From: an uncultured Pseudomonadota bacterium
GTDB lineage: Bacteria > Pseudomonadota > Gammaproteobacteria > Methylococcales > Methylomonadaceae
Assembly: GCA_903848935.1 (NCBI GenBank)
Contig: CAINHO010000026.1
Location: 62,001-126,000 of the forward strand
Length of the DNA: 64,000 bases
Direction: 5' to 3'
Positions 47,448 to 57,734 of this stretch are shown here, piece by piece. The translations under genes and the position numbers were made by a program. Numbering within the stretch: the first letter of the stretch is position 1; each line of letters begins with the position of its first letter. Under the pieces are notes generated by a model that did no database searches, was not told where the DNA came from, and was given only the letters and a program-made list of their open reading frames with translations.

Positions 47448-49814
47448 ATGTTCAAATCATCTTCTCTTACAACTAGGATGGGGCTTGTTTTTGTTACATC
47501 ATTACTGCCATTTTTATTGGTAGCACTATTTCATGAGCAACTTTATGGGGTGATGGACATAACAAGCTATTTGGTTTTCCATAACTTTGCTGAATTTTTT
47601 AGCGTAATCGTTTCATTTTCCATCTTTGGCGTAGGTTGGTACACCTATGACCAATCTCAAAACAGACACGCATTGTTTCTTAGTACCATTTTTTTCGCTA
47701 TTGGTTTAATGGATTTTTGCCACGCATTAGGATACGGAGGTATGCCTGCATTCGTTACCCCTAACGCACTGACGAAGGGCAGTCAATATTGGGTAGCCGC
47801 GCGAATGTTTATGGCAATCACTTTTCTTGCAAGTGCTTATATTTATCCAAAAAGTAACAATCTATGTTTATCAAAAACAGTGTTAATTGTGGTCAATATA
47901 GCTGTTCCAATTTTGGTTTTTACAGGTATTACGTTTTTTCCTAATGATGTACCTGTAACATTTATCGAAGGTGTGGGACTGACATCATTTAAAAAAAATA
48001 GCGAATATCTAATTATCGCGTTGTTGTGTATGTGCATTGTGGTGTATTGGCGGCGAATCATCAAAACCGAAAATCAGAAGTTTGTTTATTTTTTGAGTGC
48101 ATTTGTTGTTTGTATTTTTAGCGAGGGAGCCTTTGCTATTTATAAAAGTAACTTTGATACTTACAATGCGCTTGGACATATCTACAAAATCGTCGCTTTT
48201 TTCCTAATTTATAAAGGCTTGTTCACTATGGAAGTGAATATGCCATATTTTTCCCTTGAAAAGACTAACGAACAACTCTGTAATGAAATTACAGAGCGCA
48301 TCAAAATCGCAGAAGAATTGACCGCTTATCACAACCATTTAGAACAGCTAGTTGACGAACGCACTGCAGAATTAGAACAAGCTAAAAATGTGGCGGAATC
48401 TGCCAATAAAACGAAGAGTGTATTTCTCGCTAACATGAGTCACGAATTAAGAACGCCACTTAATGCTATTCTCGGATTTTCTCGACTCATGCGTGCCGAT
48501 GCCACGGTGTCTCAGGATCAAGCAGAAGATTTGGACATCATCGTCCAAAGTGGCGAACATTTGTTGGAACTTATCAATAATGTGCTGGATATTTCTAAGA
48601 TTGAGGCGGGACGAATCGAACTACAAATATCCAACAGTGATTTACATCATTTATTACATGAAATTCAATCGCTGTTAAATGTACGGGCAGTAGAAAAAGG
48701 ACTAAATTTTAGTATTGTATTACCACCAAATCTTCCTCGTTATGTCCTTGTCGATACAGGTAAATTGCGCCAAGTGTTGATAAATTTAGTTGGCAATGCC
48801 ATCAAATTCACCAAGCAAGGCGGTGTGACGCTTTGTGCTGAACTTGCCGATCGAAAATCTGAATCAGGTGTGTGGATACGCTTCAAGGTAGAAGACACAG
48901 GATCGGGCATTAGCGAAGAAAACTGCCAACATATATTTACGCCTTTCGTGCAAGTGATGGGACAACAAACCGTTGTAGTAGAAGCAGGAACTGGACTTGG
49001 ACTGGCGATTAGTCGTCAATTTGTCGAATTGATGCAAGGCGCATTGAAAGTTAGTTCGGTAGTTGGCAAAGGTTCGACATTTCATTTCAAAATTCCAGTG
49101 ATACTGTCTGATGCGCCAGATAACGTGATTTCAGGCGACCAAAAACATGGAAAGGTAATAGGATTAGTGCCAGGGCAACCTTGTTATCGTTTGCTAGTCG
49201 CTGAAGATCAACCCGAAAATCGGCTGTTGTTGCATAAACTGTTAATGCCGCTAGGATTTGAGATGCGCGATGCTTTCAACGGTCAAGAGGCGGTTAATCA
49301 ATTTGACCTTTGGCAGCCAGATTTGATTTGGATGGATATTCGTATGCCCGTTATGAATGGTTTAGAGGCAACTCATCTTATCCGTGCTACCGAGACAGGT
49401 TCAAACGTTCGGATTATTGCATTAACTGCCCACGCACTTGAAGAAGAACGCCTCGAAATACTCGCGGCTGGCTGTGATGATTTTGTACGCAAACCTTACC
49501 GAGAAAGTGAAATTTTTGATGCTTTAGCCAAGTATTTGGACGTACATTTTCTCTATGAGGAACAATCACATGAAACGAATGGACAACCATCTATCGACAT
49601 GAATCTAACTCTAAGCAAACTTCCTCAAACCTTATTGAGCGAATTGCGCCAAGCGGTAGAACTTTTAGATCAAGAGCGTTGTATCGAAATTGCTGGTCTC
49701 ATCAGTGATATTGACTACTCTTTAGGTGTAGAAATTCGACATCAGGTGGAAACTTTTCAGTATAAAGAGCTGTTAGTGAGACTCGATAATTTAATTGGAG
49801 CGCAATCTTTATGA
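47448..49814 (+). CDS. MASE3-type hybrid sensor histidine kinase
   Basis: The N-terminal 265 residues form about seven membrane helices with the MASE3 pattern ([30 protein letters not shown]). Then come a coiled coil, HisKA ([22 protein letters not shown]), HATPase ([22 protein letters not shown]), a receiver ([15 protein letters not shown], Lys in FVRKPYRE) and a helical C-terminal segment. Its kinase core differs clearly from the other three, so it is not part of the recent duplication. The stop overlaps the next start (ATGA), indicating coupled expression with the REC-kinase-REC protein. Confidence 0.92.
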   Translation: MFKSSSLTTRMGLVFVTSLLPFLLVALFHEQLYGVMDITSYLVFHNFAEFFSVIVSFSIFGVGWYTYDQSQNRHALFLSTIFFAIGLMDFCHALGYGGMPAFVTPNALTKGSQYWVAARMFMAITFLASAYIYPKSNNLCLSKTVLIVVNIAVPILVFTGITFFPNDVPVTFIEGVGLTSFKKNSEYLIIALLCMCIVVYWRRIIKTENQKFVYFLSAFVVCIFSEGAFAIYKSNFDTYNALGHIYKIVAFFLIYKGLFTMEVNMPYFSLEKTNEQLCNEITERIKIAEELTAYHNHLEQLVDERTAELEQAKNVAESANKTKSVFLANMSHELRTPLNAILGFSRLMRADATVSQDQAEDLDIIVQSGEHLLELINNVLDISKIEAGRIELQISNSDLHHLLHEIQSLLNVRAVEKGLNFSIVLPPNLPRYVLVDTGKLRQVLINLVGNAIKFTKQGGVTLCAELADRKSESGVWIRFKVEDTGSGISEENCQHIFTPFVQVMGQQTVVVEAGTGLGLAISRQFVELMQGALKVSSVVGKGSTFHFKIPVILSDAPDNVISGDQKHGKVIGLVPGQPCYRLLVAEDQPENRLLLHKLLMPLGFEMRDAFNGQEAVNQFDLWQPDLIWMDIRMPVMNGLEATHLIRATETGSNVRIIALTAHALEEERLEILAAGCDDFVRKPYRESEIFDALAKYLDVHFLYEEQSHETNGQPSIDMNLTLSKLPQTLLSELRQAVELLDQERCIEIAGLISDIDYSLGVEIRHQVETFQYKELLVRLDNLIGAQSL

Positions 49815-51727
49815 TCCTCCAACATGAAGATTTGGCACATGCTGGCGATATTATGATTGTTGATGATTCGCCCGAAAATTTAAGGTTTTTGAGGGATTTA
49901 CTTACTCAAGCGGGTTATCAAGTACGCGCGGCAAACGATGGCGAGTTAGCATTGCGTTCTGTGCAAGCAAAATTGCCTGCTCTCATTTTGTTAGATGTTC
50001 GTATGCCTGAAATGGATGGCTTTGAAGTGTGTCGTCGTTTAAAAGCCGATGAAACTACACGAGCCATCCCCATTATTTTCGTTACCGCGTTAAATGACAC
50101 CAAAGAGAAAATAACAGGCTTTGAATTGGGGGCTGTTGATTATGTGACTAAACCGCTAAATGCACAGGAAACGTTGATTCGTGTTGCTAACCATTTACGT
50201 TTATCTACCGCTCTACAATGTTTAGAAACTAAAAATTTCCAATTACAAGAATCTGCTAAAGAGCTAGATAAATATCGTCAGCATCTTGAAAATTCAATTC
50301 AAGAACTCTCGATTGCCAAAGAAGCTGCTGAAAAATCCAATGTCGCCAAAAGCACTTTTATTGCGACCATGAGTCATGAATTACGCACACCGTTAAATGC
50401 GATTTTAGGGTTTTCAGAACTGATGAGTTTGGATAAATCTACCACGGAAGCGCAAAAAGAAACGCTCGGTATCATCAATCGTAGCGGCGCACATTTACTC
50501 AGTATGATTAACGATGTGTTAGACATTTCTAAAATTGAGGCGGGTCGTCTTGAAGTGAATATTCAGGCTTTCGATTTAATCAAATTATTGAACGAGATTG
50601 GCGAAATGATTAACGTTCGAGCAATAAGTAAACAGTTATCTTTTAGTTTGAACCTTGCGGCAGATATACAGCGATTTATTAAATCGGACAGCGGTAAATT
50701 ACGACAAGTGCTAATCAATTTATTGGGCAATGCCATTAAGTTCACTACTCATGGCGAAATCATCTTACACGCGCATACTGAGCCATTTGGTTCTGCTGAT
50801 ACGCTCATGCTGGTGATTGAGATAATTGATAGCGGTGTAGGCATTCCCGCAGATAAACAAGAGGAACTTTTCAAGCCGTTTGTGCAATTAGTTCAAGAAA
50901 ATTCAGATGTAAAAGGCACTGGCTTAGGGCTGGCAATTTCTAAATCATTGGTCGAATTGATTGGCGGACATATCAGTGTAAGCAGTGTATTGGGCGAGGG
51001 TTCGACATTTAAAATTGAATTACCTGTCGCTTTAGCAAGTCTTGTCGATATTGCCGTTGAGGAAAATTATCGCGCAGTAAAAAGCCTTGCACCTAATCAA
51101 CCTGCGTGGCGATTATTGGTTGTCGATGATAGTGTGGATAATCGATTATTACTCGTCGCTATGCTGACTGGCATTGGTTTAGAAGTCCGAGATGCAGAAA
51201 ATGGTCAAGAGGCAATTACGTTATTTGAACAGTGGCATCCGCATTTGATTTGGATGGATATGCGAATGCCGATGATGGATGGTTATGAAGCCACCAAAAA
51301 AATTCGACAACTCGTAGGTGGCAACCAAGTAAAAATTATTGCGCTAACCGCCAGTGCATTCATTGAGCAACACTGCGATATTATCAATGCGGGCTGTGAT
51401 GCAGTGTTACACAAACCGTTTCATATTCCTGAAATTTTTGCGGCATTGAGTAAACATTTGGGCGTTAAATTTATTTACCAAGATTCGCCTATCACAGCAT
51501 CATCGCCTACGTCGAAAATCACTGCTGAAATGTTGGCAACTTTACCTTTAGACCTACGTCAACACTTGCGTGATGCTACGTTGAAACTCGATACAGAAGA
51601 AATCGACACGGTGATTGCTCAAATTCACGCCCTCGAACCCGACATTGCTGATAGTTTAGAAGCATTGGCAAAAGGCTATCAATTTGAGCAGATTATTCAG
51701 CTTATCGAAGCGATTGTGACAACTTGA
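49811..51727 (+). CDS. REC-kinase-REC hybrid histidine kinase (soluble)
   Basis: An N-terminal receiver ([40 protein letters not shown]) leads through a coiled coil to HisKA, HATPase, a second receiver ([16 protein letters not shown]) and the shared helical C-terminal domain. No membrane segment is present, so it should be cytoplasmic and may receive phosphate from the MASE3 kinase before it. The 3' two-thirds is nearly identical to the gene at 42870. None of the four hybrid kinases here has a classical HPt domain with an active His or a DNA-binding partner next to it. Confidence 0.92.
   Translation: MILQHEDLAHAGDIMIVDDSPENLRFLRDLLTQAGYQVRAANDGELALRSVQAKLPALILLDVRMPEMDGFEVCRRLKADETTRAIPIIFVTALNDTKEKITGFELGAVDYVTKPLNAQETLIRVANHLRLSTALQCLETKNFQLQESAKELDKYRQHLENSIQELSIAKEAAEKSNVAKSTFIATMSHELRTPLNAILGFSELMSLDKSTTEAQKETLGIINRSGAHLLSMINDVLDISKIEAGRLEVNIQAFDLIKLLNEIGEMINVRAISKQLSFSLNLAADIQRFIKSDSGKLRQVLINLLGNAIKFTTHGEIILHAHTEPFGSADTLMLVIEIIDSGVGIPADKQEELFKPFVQLVQENSDVKGTGLGLAISKSLVELIGGHISVSSVLGEGSTFKIELPVALASLVDIAVEENYRAVKSLAPNQPAWRLLVVDDSVDNRLLLVAMLTGIGLEVRDAENGQEAITLFEQWHPHLIWMDMRMPMMDGYEATKKIRQLVGGNQVKIIALTASAFIEQHCDIINAGCDAVLHKPFHIPEIFAALSKHLGVKFIYQDSPITASSPTSKITAEMLATLPLDLRQHLRDATLKLDTEEIDTVIAQIHALEPDIADSLEALAKGYQFEQIIQLIEAIVTT
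50336..51702 (+). repeat. Long direct repeat, copy B (3' two-thirds of REC-kinase-REC gene)
   Basis: Gap-free counterpart of 44094-45460 at offset 6242. The 3' end is the most conserved part, which suggests gene conversion or a recent duplication with the 5' sensor part exchanged. Confidence 0.85.
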
Positions 51728-51751
51728 CATTGACGTACATTCTGCCCATCC

Positions 51752-52447
51752 TCACCATGGCAACGCTTGTCCGTCATAACGTAAAAACTCACCACTTTGT
51801 GCCAGCGTAAAATTTGCAATCGTATCGCGCATCTTTTGCACACTTTCGGGAATTTCCATGGGCGCATTCGAACCGCCCATGTCGGTTTTTACCCAGCCTG
51901 GATGTAGAATTAACACAGCGATTTCGTGGGCGCGATTATCAATGGCGACGCTTTTCATGGCGGCATTTAATGCGGCTTTGCTCGAACGATATAAAATACT
52001 ACCGCCACTGCTATTATCCGCCAAACTCCCCATTAAACTACTCATTGCTACCACAATTTTTTGTGTACCGCATTGTAAATGCGGCAAAAATGCCTCTGTC
52101 ATTTTCACCGGCGCAAATACGTTTATCGTCATATTTCTTGACCATTGTTCATAATCAAGATTGCCAAAATCACGTCCCGCTGCATCGCCATAAATCCCCG
52201 CGTTATTCAATAAAATATCAATCGCCGTGCCGTCTAATTGTTTGGCGAGTTGGTCGATTTTCGCTAAATCCGCCACGTCTAAAGACAAAACGGAAATATT
52301 TGGAAACTCGTTTGCGAGCTGTGTTAAAGCGGTCGCGGTTTCAGGTTCGCGGCAACACGCTAAAACTTGCCAGCAATCTGCGGCGTATTGCTTGCAAAAT
52401 TCCAAACCCAACCCACGATTTGCACCAGTAATTAAAATTGTCGCCAT
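51752..52447 (-). CDS. Short-chain dehydrogenase/reductase (CsgA/sniffer-like)
   Basis: The Rossmann motif TGANRGLG, the cofactor-loop NNAGIYG, and the catalytic YRSSK (in SILYRSSKAALNAAMKS) identify a classical SDR. The short length (231) and LILHPGWVKTDMGG resemble the C-factor/sniffer group of carbonyl reductases. The substrate is unknown. It is on the minus strand, separated from glnA by a terminator. Confidence 0.88.
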   Translation of the reverse strand: MATILITGANRGLGLEFCKQYAADCWQVLACCREPETATALTQLANEFPNISVLSLDVADLAKIDQLAKQLDGTAIDILLNNAGIYGDAAGRDFGNLDYEQWSRNMTINVFAPVKMTEAFLPHLQCGTQKIVVAMSSLMGSLADNSSGGSILYRSSKAALNAAMKSVAIDNRAHEIAVLILHPGWVKTDMGGSNAPMEIPESVQKMRDTIANFTLAQSGEFLRYDGQALPW

Positions 52448-52497
52448 GTTGTTCTCTCCAAAATAAATTAACGCCTAAAATCATTTTAGGATCATAC

Positions 52498-52525
52498 AAG
52501 AATGCCCCATTGCTGGGGCATTCTT
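52498..52525 (-). terminator. Intrinsic terminator after glnA
   Basis: AGAATGCCCCA pairs perfectly with TGGGGCATTCT around a 4-nt loop, flanked by A/T runs. It lies 31 nt after the glnA stop on the minus strand. The T run is longer on the plus strand, so it probably works both ways. Confidence 0.85.
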
Positions 52526-52555
52526 TTTTGCTAAAACTTTTAAAAGCTAAAGTTT

Positions 52556-53965
52556 TTACAAACTGTAATACATATCGTATTCAACAGGATGTGTACTCAT
52601 ACGCAAACGAGTGACTTCTTCCATTTTTAATTTAATGTAAGCATCAATCACGTCGTTAGTAAATACGCCGCCTTTGGTCAAAAATTCACGATCTGCATCC
52701 AAAGAATCTAAGGCTTGGTCAAAAGAATGACAAACTTGTGGAATTGCTTTTTCTTCTTCTGGTGGCAAATCGTACAAATCTTTATCCATCGCTTCACCTG
52801 GATGAATTTTGTTTTGAATCCCATCTAAGCCCGCCATCAACATCGCAGAAAATGCCAAATAAGGGTTTGCGGTTGAATCAGGGAAACGCACTTCGATACG
52901 ACGACCTTTTGGATTACGCACGAAAGGAATACGAATTGATGCTGAACGGTTACGCGCTGAATACGCCAACATCACAGGAGCTTCAAAACCTGGAACTAAA
53001 CGTTTGTAGCTGTTAGTTGAAGCGTTGGTGAATGCGTTTAACGCTTTTGCGTGTTTGATGATACCGCCGATATAGAACAACGCAGTTTCAGACAAACCAC
53101 CATACAAATCGCCAGTGAATAAATTTTTGCCATCTTTCGCTAACGATTGGTGAACGTGCATACCGCTACCGTTGTCGCCCACCATTGGTTTCGGCATGAA
53201 AGTCGCTGTTTTGCCATAAGCGTGAGCAATGTTGGCGATAACGTATTTTAATTCTAAAACTTCGTCCGCTTTTTTGACTAACGTATTGAAACGCACGCCA
53301 ATTTCACATTGACCCGCTGTGGCAACTTCGTGATGATGAACTTCGGTCACTTGACCCATTGATTCTAAGGTTTGGCACATTGCCGAACGCATATCTTGGA
53401 ATGAATCGACTGGAGGCACAGGGAAATAACCACCTTTTACGCCTGGACGATGACCAGTGTTGCCATCTGGATAAACTTTGTCCGCGTTCCAACCCGCTTC
53501 TTCAGAATCGATTTTGTAGAAAGTGCCGCTCATATCTGCACCCCAACGCACGTCGTCGAAAATGAAAAATTCATTTTCTGGGCCGAAAAACGCGGTGTCT
53601 GCAATGCCGGTAGATTTCAAATAGGCTTCAGCGCGTTTTGCCAAAGAGCGTGGGTCGCGTTCGTAACCTTGCATATCTTTAGGTTCGACGATGTCGCAAC
53701 GAATGATTAACGTGTTGTCATCAAAGAAAGGATCCATTACTGCGGTACTTGGATCAGGCATTAACACCATGTCAGATTCGTTAATGTGTTTCCAACCCGC
53801 GATTGACGAACCGTCGAACATATTGCCGTCTTCAAAAGTGTCTTCGCTGATTGAATGAGCAGGGAAAGTAACGTGTTGTTCTTTTCCGCGAGTATCACAA
53901 AAACGGAAATCAACGAATTTTACTTCGTTGTCTTTGATCAATTTAAGTACGTTTGCTACAGACAT
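52556..53965 (-). CDS. glnA: Glutamine synthetase type I
   Basis: GlnA makes glutamine from glutamate, ammonia and ATP, the main entry of ammonium at low concentration. Family blocks are [29 protein letters not shown], the ATP site [17 protein letters not shown] and [19 protein letters not shown]. The adenylylation site Tyr in DLYDLPPEE is kept, so covalent control by GlnE is expected. Length (469) is exact. AGGAGA precedes the ATG. No ntrBC follows; instead a different kinase/GGDEF pair diverges upstream. Confidence 0.98.
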   Translation of the reverse strand: MSVANVLKLIKDNEVKFVDFRFCDTRGKEQHVTFPAHSISEDTFEDGNMFDGSSIAGWKHINESDMVLMPDPSTAVMDPFFDDNTLIIRCDIVEPKDMQGYERDPRSLAKRAEAYLKSTGIADTAFFGPENEFFIFDDVRWGADMSGTFYKIDSEEAGWNADKVYPDGNTGHRPGVKGGYFPVPPVDSFQDMRSAMCQTLESMGQVTEVHHHEVATAGQCEIGVRFNTLVKKADEVLELKYVIANIAHAYGKTATFMPKPMVGDNGSGMHVHQSLAKDGKNLFTGDLYGGLSETALFYIGGIIKHAKALNAFTNASTNSYKRLVPGFEAPVMLAYSARNRSASIRIPFVRNPKGRRIEVRFPDSTANPYLAFSAMLMAGLDGIQNKIHPGEAMDKDLYDLPPEEEKAIPQVCHSFDQALDSLDADREFLTKGGVFTNDVIDAYIKLKMEEVTRLRMSTHPVEYDMYYSL

Positions 53966-54156
53966 TTAGTGCATCTCCTGAGTAATTTTTATTAAAAATC
54001 GGTGCGTTTAGTCACAACCGCGATAACGATACCATTTTTTTTAAATGTAGCCACTAAAAAAAATAACGTGCGGGTGGCATGAAATTTACGCTGTTGTTGA
54101 ATCAACCAATTGGATTAGAAGGCACCATTTATGCACTAATGCCCTAACCTTAAAAC

Positions 54157-54190
54157 ATGTGACAAATTGTCACGCGACAATTTGTCACAT
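54157..54190. promoter_or_regulatory. Large palindromic operator candidate between glnA and the kinase gene
   Basis: Two 15-bp arms (54157-54171 and 54176-54190) are perfect inverted repeats around ACGC. Each arm also contains its own dyad of the type TGACAA-N-TTGTCA, so a dimer pair could bind cooperatively. It sits about 190 bp from the glnA start and 145 bp from the kinase start. The regulator is unknown. The rest of the 370-bp gap holds smaller dyads (54096-54106) and the structures listed next. Confidence 0.65.
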
Positions 54191-54194
54191 TCTC

Positions 54195-54311
54195 GTGGGC
54201 GTATTTTATCGTTAGAATACGTCCACTCTTTAAAGCTCCTCTAGGCGGTAGAGAGTCTTATATCCTTCTCTTTTTATGCAGCATTATGAATTTCAATGCT
54301 GCATTTTTTTT
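54195..54311 (+). ncRNA. Candidate small RNA or structured leader upstream of the kinase gene
   Basis: Three hairpins follow in a row: 54195-54226 (11-bp stem, one G-U), 54239-54253 (CTCTA-GGCGG-TAGAG) and a strong terminator at 54276-54311. No ORF explains a terminator here, because glnA runs the other way and the kinase gene starts later at 54336. It may be a free small RNA or an attenuated leader. The 5' end is uncertain and no promoter is clear. Confidence 0.4.
54276..54311 (+). terminator. Intrinsic terminator upstream of the kinase gene
   Basis: ATGCAGCATT pairs perfectly with AATGCTGCAT around 9 nt and is followed by an 8-T run. It lies 25 nt before the ATG at 54336. An apparent start codon at 54276 is part of this stem and is not used. 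Confidence 0.8.
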
Positions 54312-54335
54312 GACCAAAGTTTTCAAATATGGACT

Positions 54336-56252
54336 ATGAAAAAACTTACTGCCTATTTCCCTCATTCTCTTAAAGCTCGTCTTATCGTTTTGACGTTGTT
54401 ATTTTTGCTTTTGCCAACAGGTATATTAGGTTCGTTGGGTTACGATTATTTGTACGACACCATTAAAACCAGCAACATTCGTGCGGTTGGACACATTGCT
54501 GACGCTCGACATGAACAACTCAATATCATGTTGAAAAATACTAACGCCCGCGCCGCACATTTTCTGAATCATCTTTCGACGCAATGTGAAATTCGAGAGA
54601 AATCTAAAATCAACATCTGCCTGAAACAAGCTCTACAAATTTTTATCAACAACGAACAAGCTCTCGGCGCAACACTTTATCAATCGAAATACGGTGATAT
54701 TCATGTGGGAGAAACATTACCGACGGAAATCCCGCCATTTAAAGATAATCAATGGGTTGGCTTTAGTGAACCCAATAAAGACGGGCAACGCCAGTATTTT
54801 ATTCTGGCTAAAAATGATAACAGTGATCGTTTAGTCATCACGTTTTCAATGGATACCATTCAACAAATTTTTATCAGTGATCCGAGTTTAGGTGCGTCCG
54901 GCGACGTATTTATCATGGACTCGCAAGGTTTTTTTATTACCCATCCGCGTTTACTTAATACCAATAGCACTGGCGAAGTCAAAAATGATCACGCGATGCA
55001 ACATTGTTTAATGATGGGTAATGCGGAAATGCTCGATGTCGATAGGCGTAATGTGGAGATTATTCACAGTTTTCGTTTTGTTCCAGAAGTGGGCGGCGGC
55101 TGCATTATGGCGCATTTAGATCAAGCCGAAGCCTTTGCCACGTTGGATATTTTGCGATGGCGGGTAATATGGATTACGCTCGGTTTGATTATTTTTGCAT
55201 TATTCATTGCGATTATCGTCGGACGAAATATCGTCAAACCGATTGATAAACTATGCGCGGTGACGCATCAAATTATTAACGGTGATTACAATGTTTCAGC
55301 CGTTGTTGCAGGTGATAGCGAAATTGCCGCGTTGGCGAATGCGTTTAATTTAATGACCGAACGGTTGAAGTTAGCCTTTGACGAATTAAACGCACATCGA
55401 ACACAACTTGAGCATCAAGTCGAAAAACGTACCGCGCAATTATTGATTGCGAAAAATGAAGCTGAAAAATCGTTGACGTTGTTACAAAAGACCCAAGAAA
55501 GTTTGGTGCAAGCGGAGAAAATGGCGGCGTTAGGTAGTTTAGTGGCGGGAATTGCACACGAAATTAACACCCCGATTGGCATTACGCTGACGACCGCTTC
55601 ATTTTTAAATGACGAAACGAAAAAAATAGTGACGCTTTATCAACAAGGTGAATTGAGTGGTGACGAATTAGAAAGCTATTTTGATACGGCACAACAATCG
55701 ACACAACTCATGACTATAAATTGCCATCGTGCGGCGGATTTGATTCAAAGTTTTAAGCAAGTTGCCGTCGATCAAACCAGTGATAATCAACGCGAATTCA
55801 ATTTGAAATTGTATCTCGACGAAATTTTATTGAGCTTACGCCCTGCCCTGAAAAAAACACAAATTCACGTCGAATTAAATTGTCCGCCAGATTTATCATT
55901 GCTCAGTTTTCCGGGTGCGATTTCGCAAATTGTGACGAATTTCATCATGAATTCGTTGTTGCACGCTTATGAACCCGAACAACCAGGAACAATCACTTTA
56001 ATGATTCAGACCTTACCCAATAATCAAATCGAATTGCGTTACAGTGATGATGGAAAAGGTATTCCAGCGGAGATTCAAAGTAAGATTTTCGATCCTTTCT
56101 TCACCACGCAACGCGGTAATGGTGGCAGTGGGTTAGGGTTGAATTTAGTTTATAACATCGTACATCAAACACTAAAAGGTACGTTGCAAGTTCACAGTGT
56201 CGAAGGTAAAGGCACAACATTCATTCTCAATTTTGCACGGCAATTAAATTAA
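54336..56252 (+). CDS. Sensor histidine kinase with periplasmic cache-like sensor
   Basis: There is a membrane helix (about 14-38), a periplasmic domain of about 250 residues with cache-like features (SGDVFIMDSQGFFITHPRLL), a second helix (IWITLGLIIFALFIAIIVG) and HAMP. A coiled coil, HisKA (AALGSLVAGIAHEINTPIGI) and HATPase (NFIMNSLLHAYEP, DDGKGIP, GSGLGLNLVYNIV) follow. It has no receiver and so needs a partner, which is the REC-DUF3369-GGDEF gene 5 nt downstream. The ATG at 54336 lies after the terminator; the ribosome site is weak. The signal is unknown, but it may relate to nitrogen since glnA and amtB flank the pair. Confidence 0.92.
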   Translation: MKKLTAYFPHSLKARLIVLTLLFLLLPTGILGSLGYDYLYDTIKTSNIRAVGHIADARHEQLNIMLKNTNARAAHFLNHLSTQCEIREKSKINICLKQALQIFINNEQALGATLYQSKYGDIHVGETLPTEIPPFKDNQWVGFSEPNKDGQRQYFILAKNDNSDRLVITFSMDTIQQIFISDPSLGASGDVFIMDSQGFFITHPRLLNTNSTGEVKNDHAMQHCLMMGNAEMLDVDRRNVEIIHSFRFVPEVGGGCIMAHLDQAEAFATLDILRWRVIWITLGLIIFALFIAIIVGRNIVKPIDKLCAVTHQIINGDYNVSAVVAGDSEIAALANAFNLMTERLKLAFDELNAHRTQLEHQVEKRTAQLLIAKNEAEKSLTLLQKTQESLVQAEKMAALGSLVAGIAHEINTPIGITLTTASFLNDETKKIVTLYQQGELSGDELESYFDTAQQSTQLMTINCHRAADLIQSFKQVAVDQTSDNQREFNLKLYLDEILLSLRPALKKTQIHVELNCPPDLSLLSFPGAISQIVTNFIMNSLLHAYEPEQPGTITLMIQTLPNNQIELRYSDDGKGIPAEIQSKIFDPFFTTQRGNGGSGLGLNLVYNIVHQTLKGTLQVHSVEGKGTTFILNFARQLN

Positions 56253-56257
56253 AAACC

Positions 56258-57730
56258 ATGACTGAAAAAAAACCGCTCAATTTAAAAAGTAACTTAACTG
56301 TCGCACTACAATCTGCGGCACATTCCCATACACCTTGGCGTATTTTGGTGGTCGATGATGATGCAGATGTTCATGCGATGACGCGATTGATTTTGACCAA
56401 AATTGTTTTTAAAAATCGCCCGATTGAATTACTGAGCGCATATTCTGCCGCCGAAGCGCGTGAAATTTTGGCACGGGAAAAAAATATCGCTGTCATTTTG
56501 CTCGACGTAGTCATGGAAACCGAAGATGCGGGTTTGCGATTGGTGAAAATTATTCGGGAAGAATTAAAAAATAATGATGTGCGAATCATTTTGCGAACGG
56601 GTCAACCTGGGCAAGCTCCCGAAGAACGGGTGATTGTGGATTACGACATTAACGATTACAAGGCAAAAAACGAACTCACGTCACAAAAACTTTTTACCTC
56701 TGTAATCGCTTCGCTACGCGCTTATGAAACGATTATGTCGCTCAATAAAACGCGCCACGGCTTAGAAAAAATTCTACATAGCTCGGATTCACTGTTCAAA
56801 ATTCAATCGATGAATGAATTTGCATCGGGAATTTTGACGCAATTGAGTTTGTTTTTGGATTGCAAACCGCAAGGCATTATTTGCATCGAAGAAAGTACCG
56901 AAGTTGAAATCCAACCGCTTTCTGGCTTGCCAAATAATATGAAAATCATCGCGGCAACCGAAGAGTTTGAATGTTGTATGAAATGCAATTTAGACGAATC
57001 GTGTGGACATAAAGCACTGGCAGCATTGATGCACCGTTCGATTGTGGAGCGTAAAAATCAATTTGATGACAAATACACTGCGTTTTATTTAGATACAAAT
57101 GACAATAAAGCTACGATTGCATTGGTGTGTAGCGAAAATAGAATTGATGAACATGATCGAAATTTGCTCGAAGTTTTTACGTCGAAAATTTCCATTGCTT
57201 TGGCAAACGCCATTCATTATCAAAAAATGGTGACGTTTGAAAAAGCGGCAGTGACCGATTTTTTAACGGGATTGAATAATCGTCGGCAATTATTGCGTTT
57301 AGGTATGCCACTTTTGGCGTTAGCCAATCGAAGTAATTGTTTAGCTGTGGCGATGATTGATATTGATTTTTTCAAACGGGTAAATGACGACTACGGTCAC
57401 GACGCAGGCGATATTGTGTTGAAAAAAGTAGGTGAAATGATGAATGAACGTTTTCGTCGAATGGATATTGTGGCGCGTTACGGTGGTGAAGAGTTTTGCA
57501 TTCTCGCGCCATCGTTAAATATCGCACAAGCGTTTGAACTTTTTGATAATTTTCGAGCTTCTGTGGCAAATACAGAAATTCAAATTTCTAATGACGCAAC
57601 CATTAAAATTACGCTGAGTATTGGTGTTACAACAGATTTATGTCCCGATTTAGACGATATGATTGCGGCGGCTGATTACTTGCTTTATCGAGCAAAACAC
57701 AACGGGCGTAATTGCGTGATAGTGAAATAA
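56258..57730 (+). CDS. Response regulator with DUF3369 and diguanylate cyclase (GGDEF) domain
   Basis: The receiver (ILVVDDDADVHAMTRLIL, AVILLDVVMETEDAGL) and the following DUF3369 segment (about 150-320) are the standard combination seen also with HD-GYP outputs. The output here is GGDEF with an active GGEEF motif (ARYGGEEFCILAP) and TGLNNRRQLLRLG. Phosphorylation by the kinase just upstream should switch c-di-GMP synthesis. DUF3369 contains a Cys cluster (FECCMKCNLDESCGHKA) that might bind metal or sense redox. Length is 490. Confidence 0.94.
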   Translation: MTEKKPLNLKSNLTVALQSAAHSHTPWRILVVDDDADVHAMTRLILTKIVFKNRPIELLSAYSAAEAREILAREKNIAVILLDVVMETEDAGLRLVKIIREELKNNDVRIILRTGQPGQAPEERVIVDYDINDYKAKNELTSQKLFTSVIASLRAYETIMSLNKTRHGLEKILHSSDSLFKIQSMNEFASGILTQLSLFLDCKPQGIICIEESTEVEIQPLSGLPNNMKIIAATEEFECCMKCNLDESCGHKALAALMHRSIVERKNQFDDKYTAFYLDTNDNKATIALVCSENRIDEHDRNLLEVFTSKISIALANAIHYQKMVTFEKAAVTDFLTGLNNRRQLLRLGMPLLALANRSNCLAVAMIDIDFFKRVNDDYGHDAGDIVLKKVGEMMNERFRRMDIVARYGGEEFCILAPSLNIAQAFELFDNFRASVANTEIQISNDATIKITLSIGVTTDLCPDLDDMIAAADYLLYRAKHNGRNCVIVK

Positions 57731-57734
57731 GGTA

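Noticed and set aside
54121-54140. NtrC-like site (GCAC-N7-GCAC) upstream of glnA
   Set aside because: The two halves are direct rather than inverted, so it does not match the NtrC dyad, and I see no sigma-54 -24/-12 promoter for glnA.
54276-54335. Extended N-terminus of the kinase starting at 54276
   Set aside because: The start codon would lie within the terminator stem and the added residues have no membrane or sensor character; the ATG at 54336 starts directly before the first helix.
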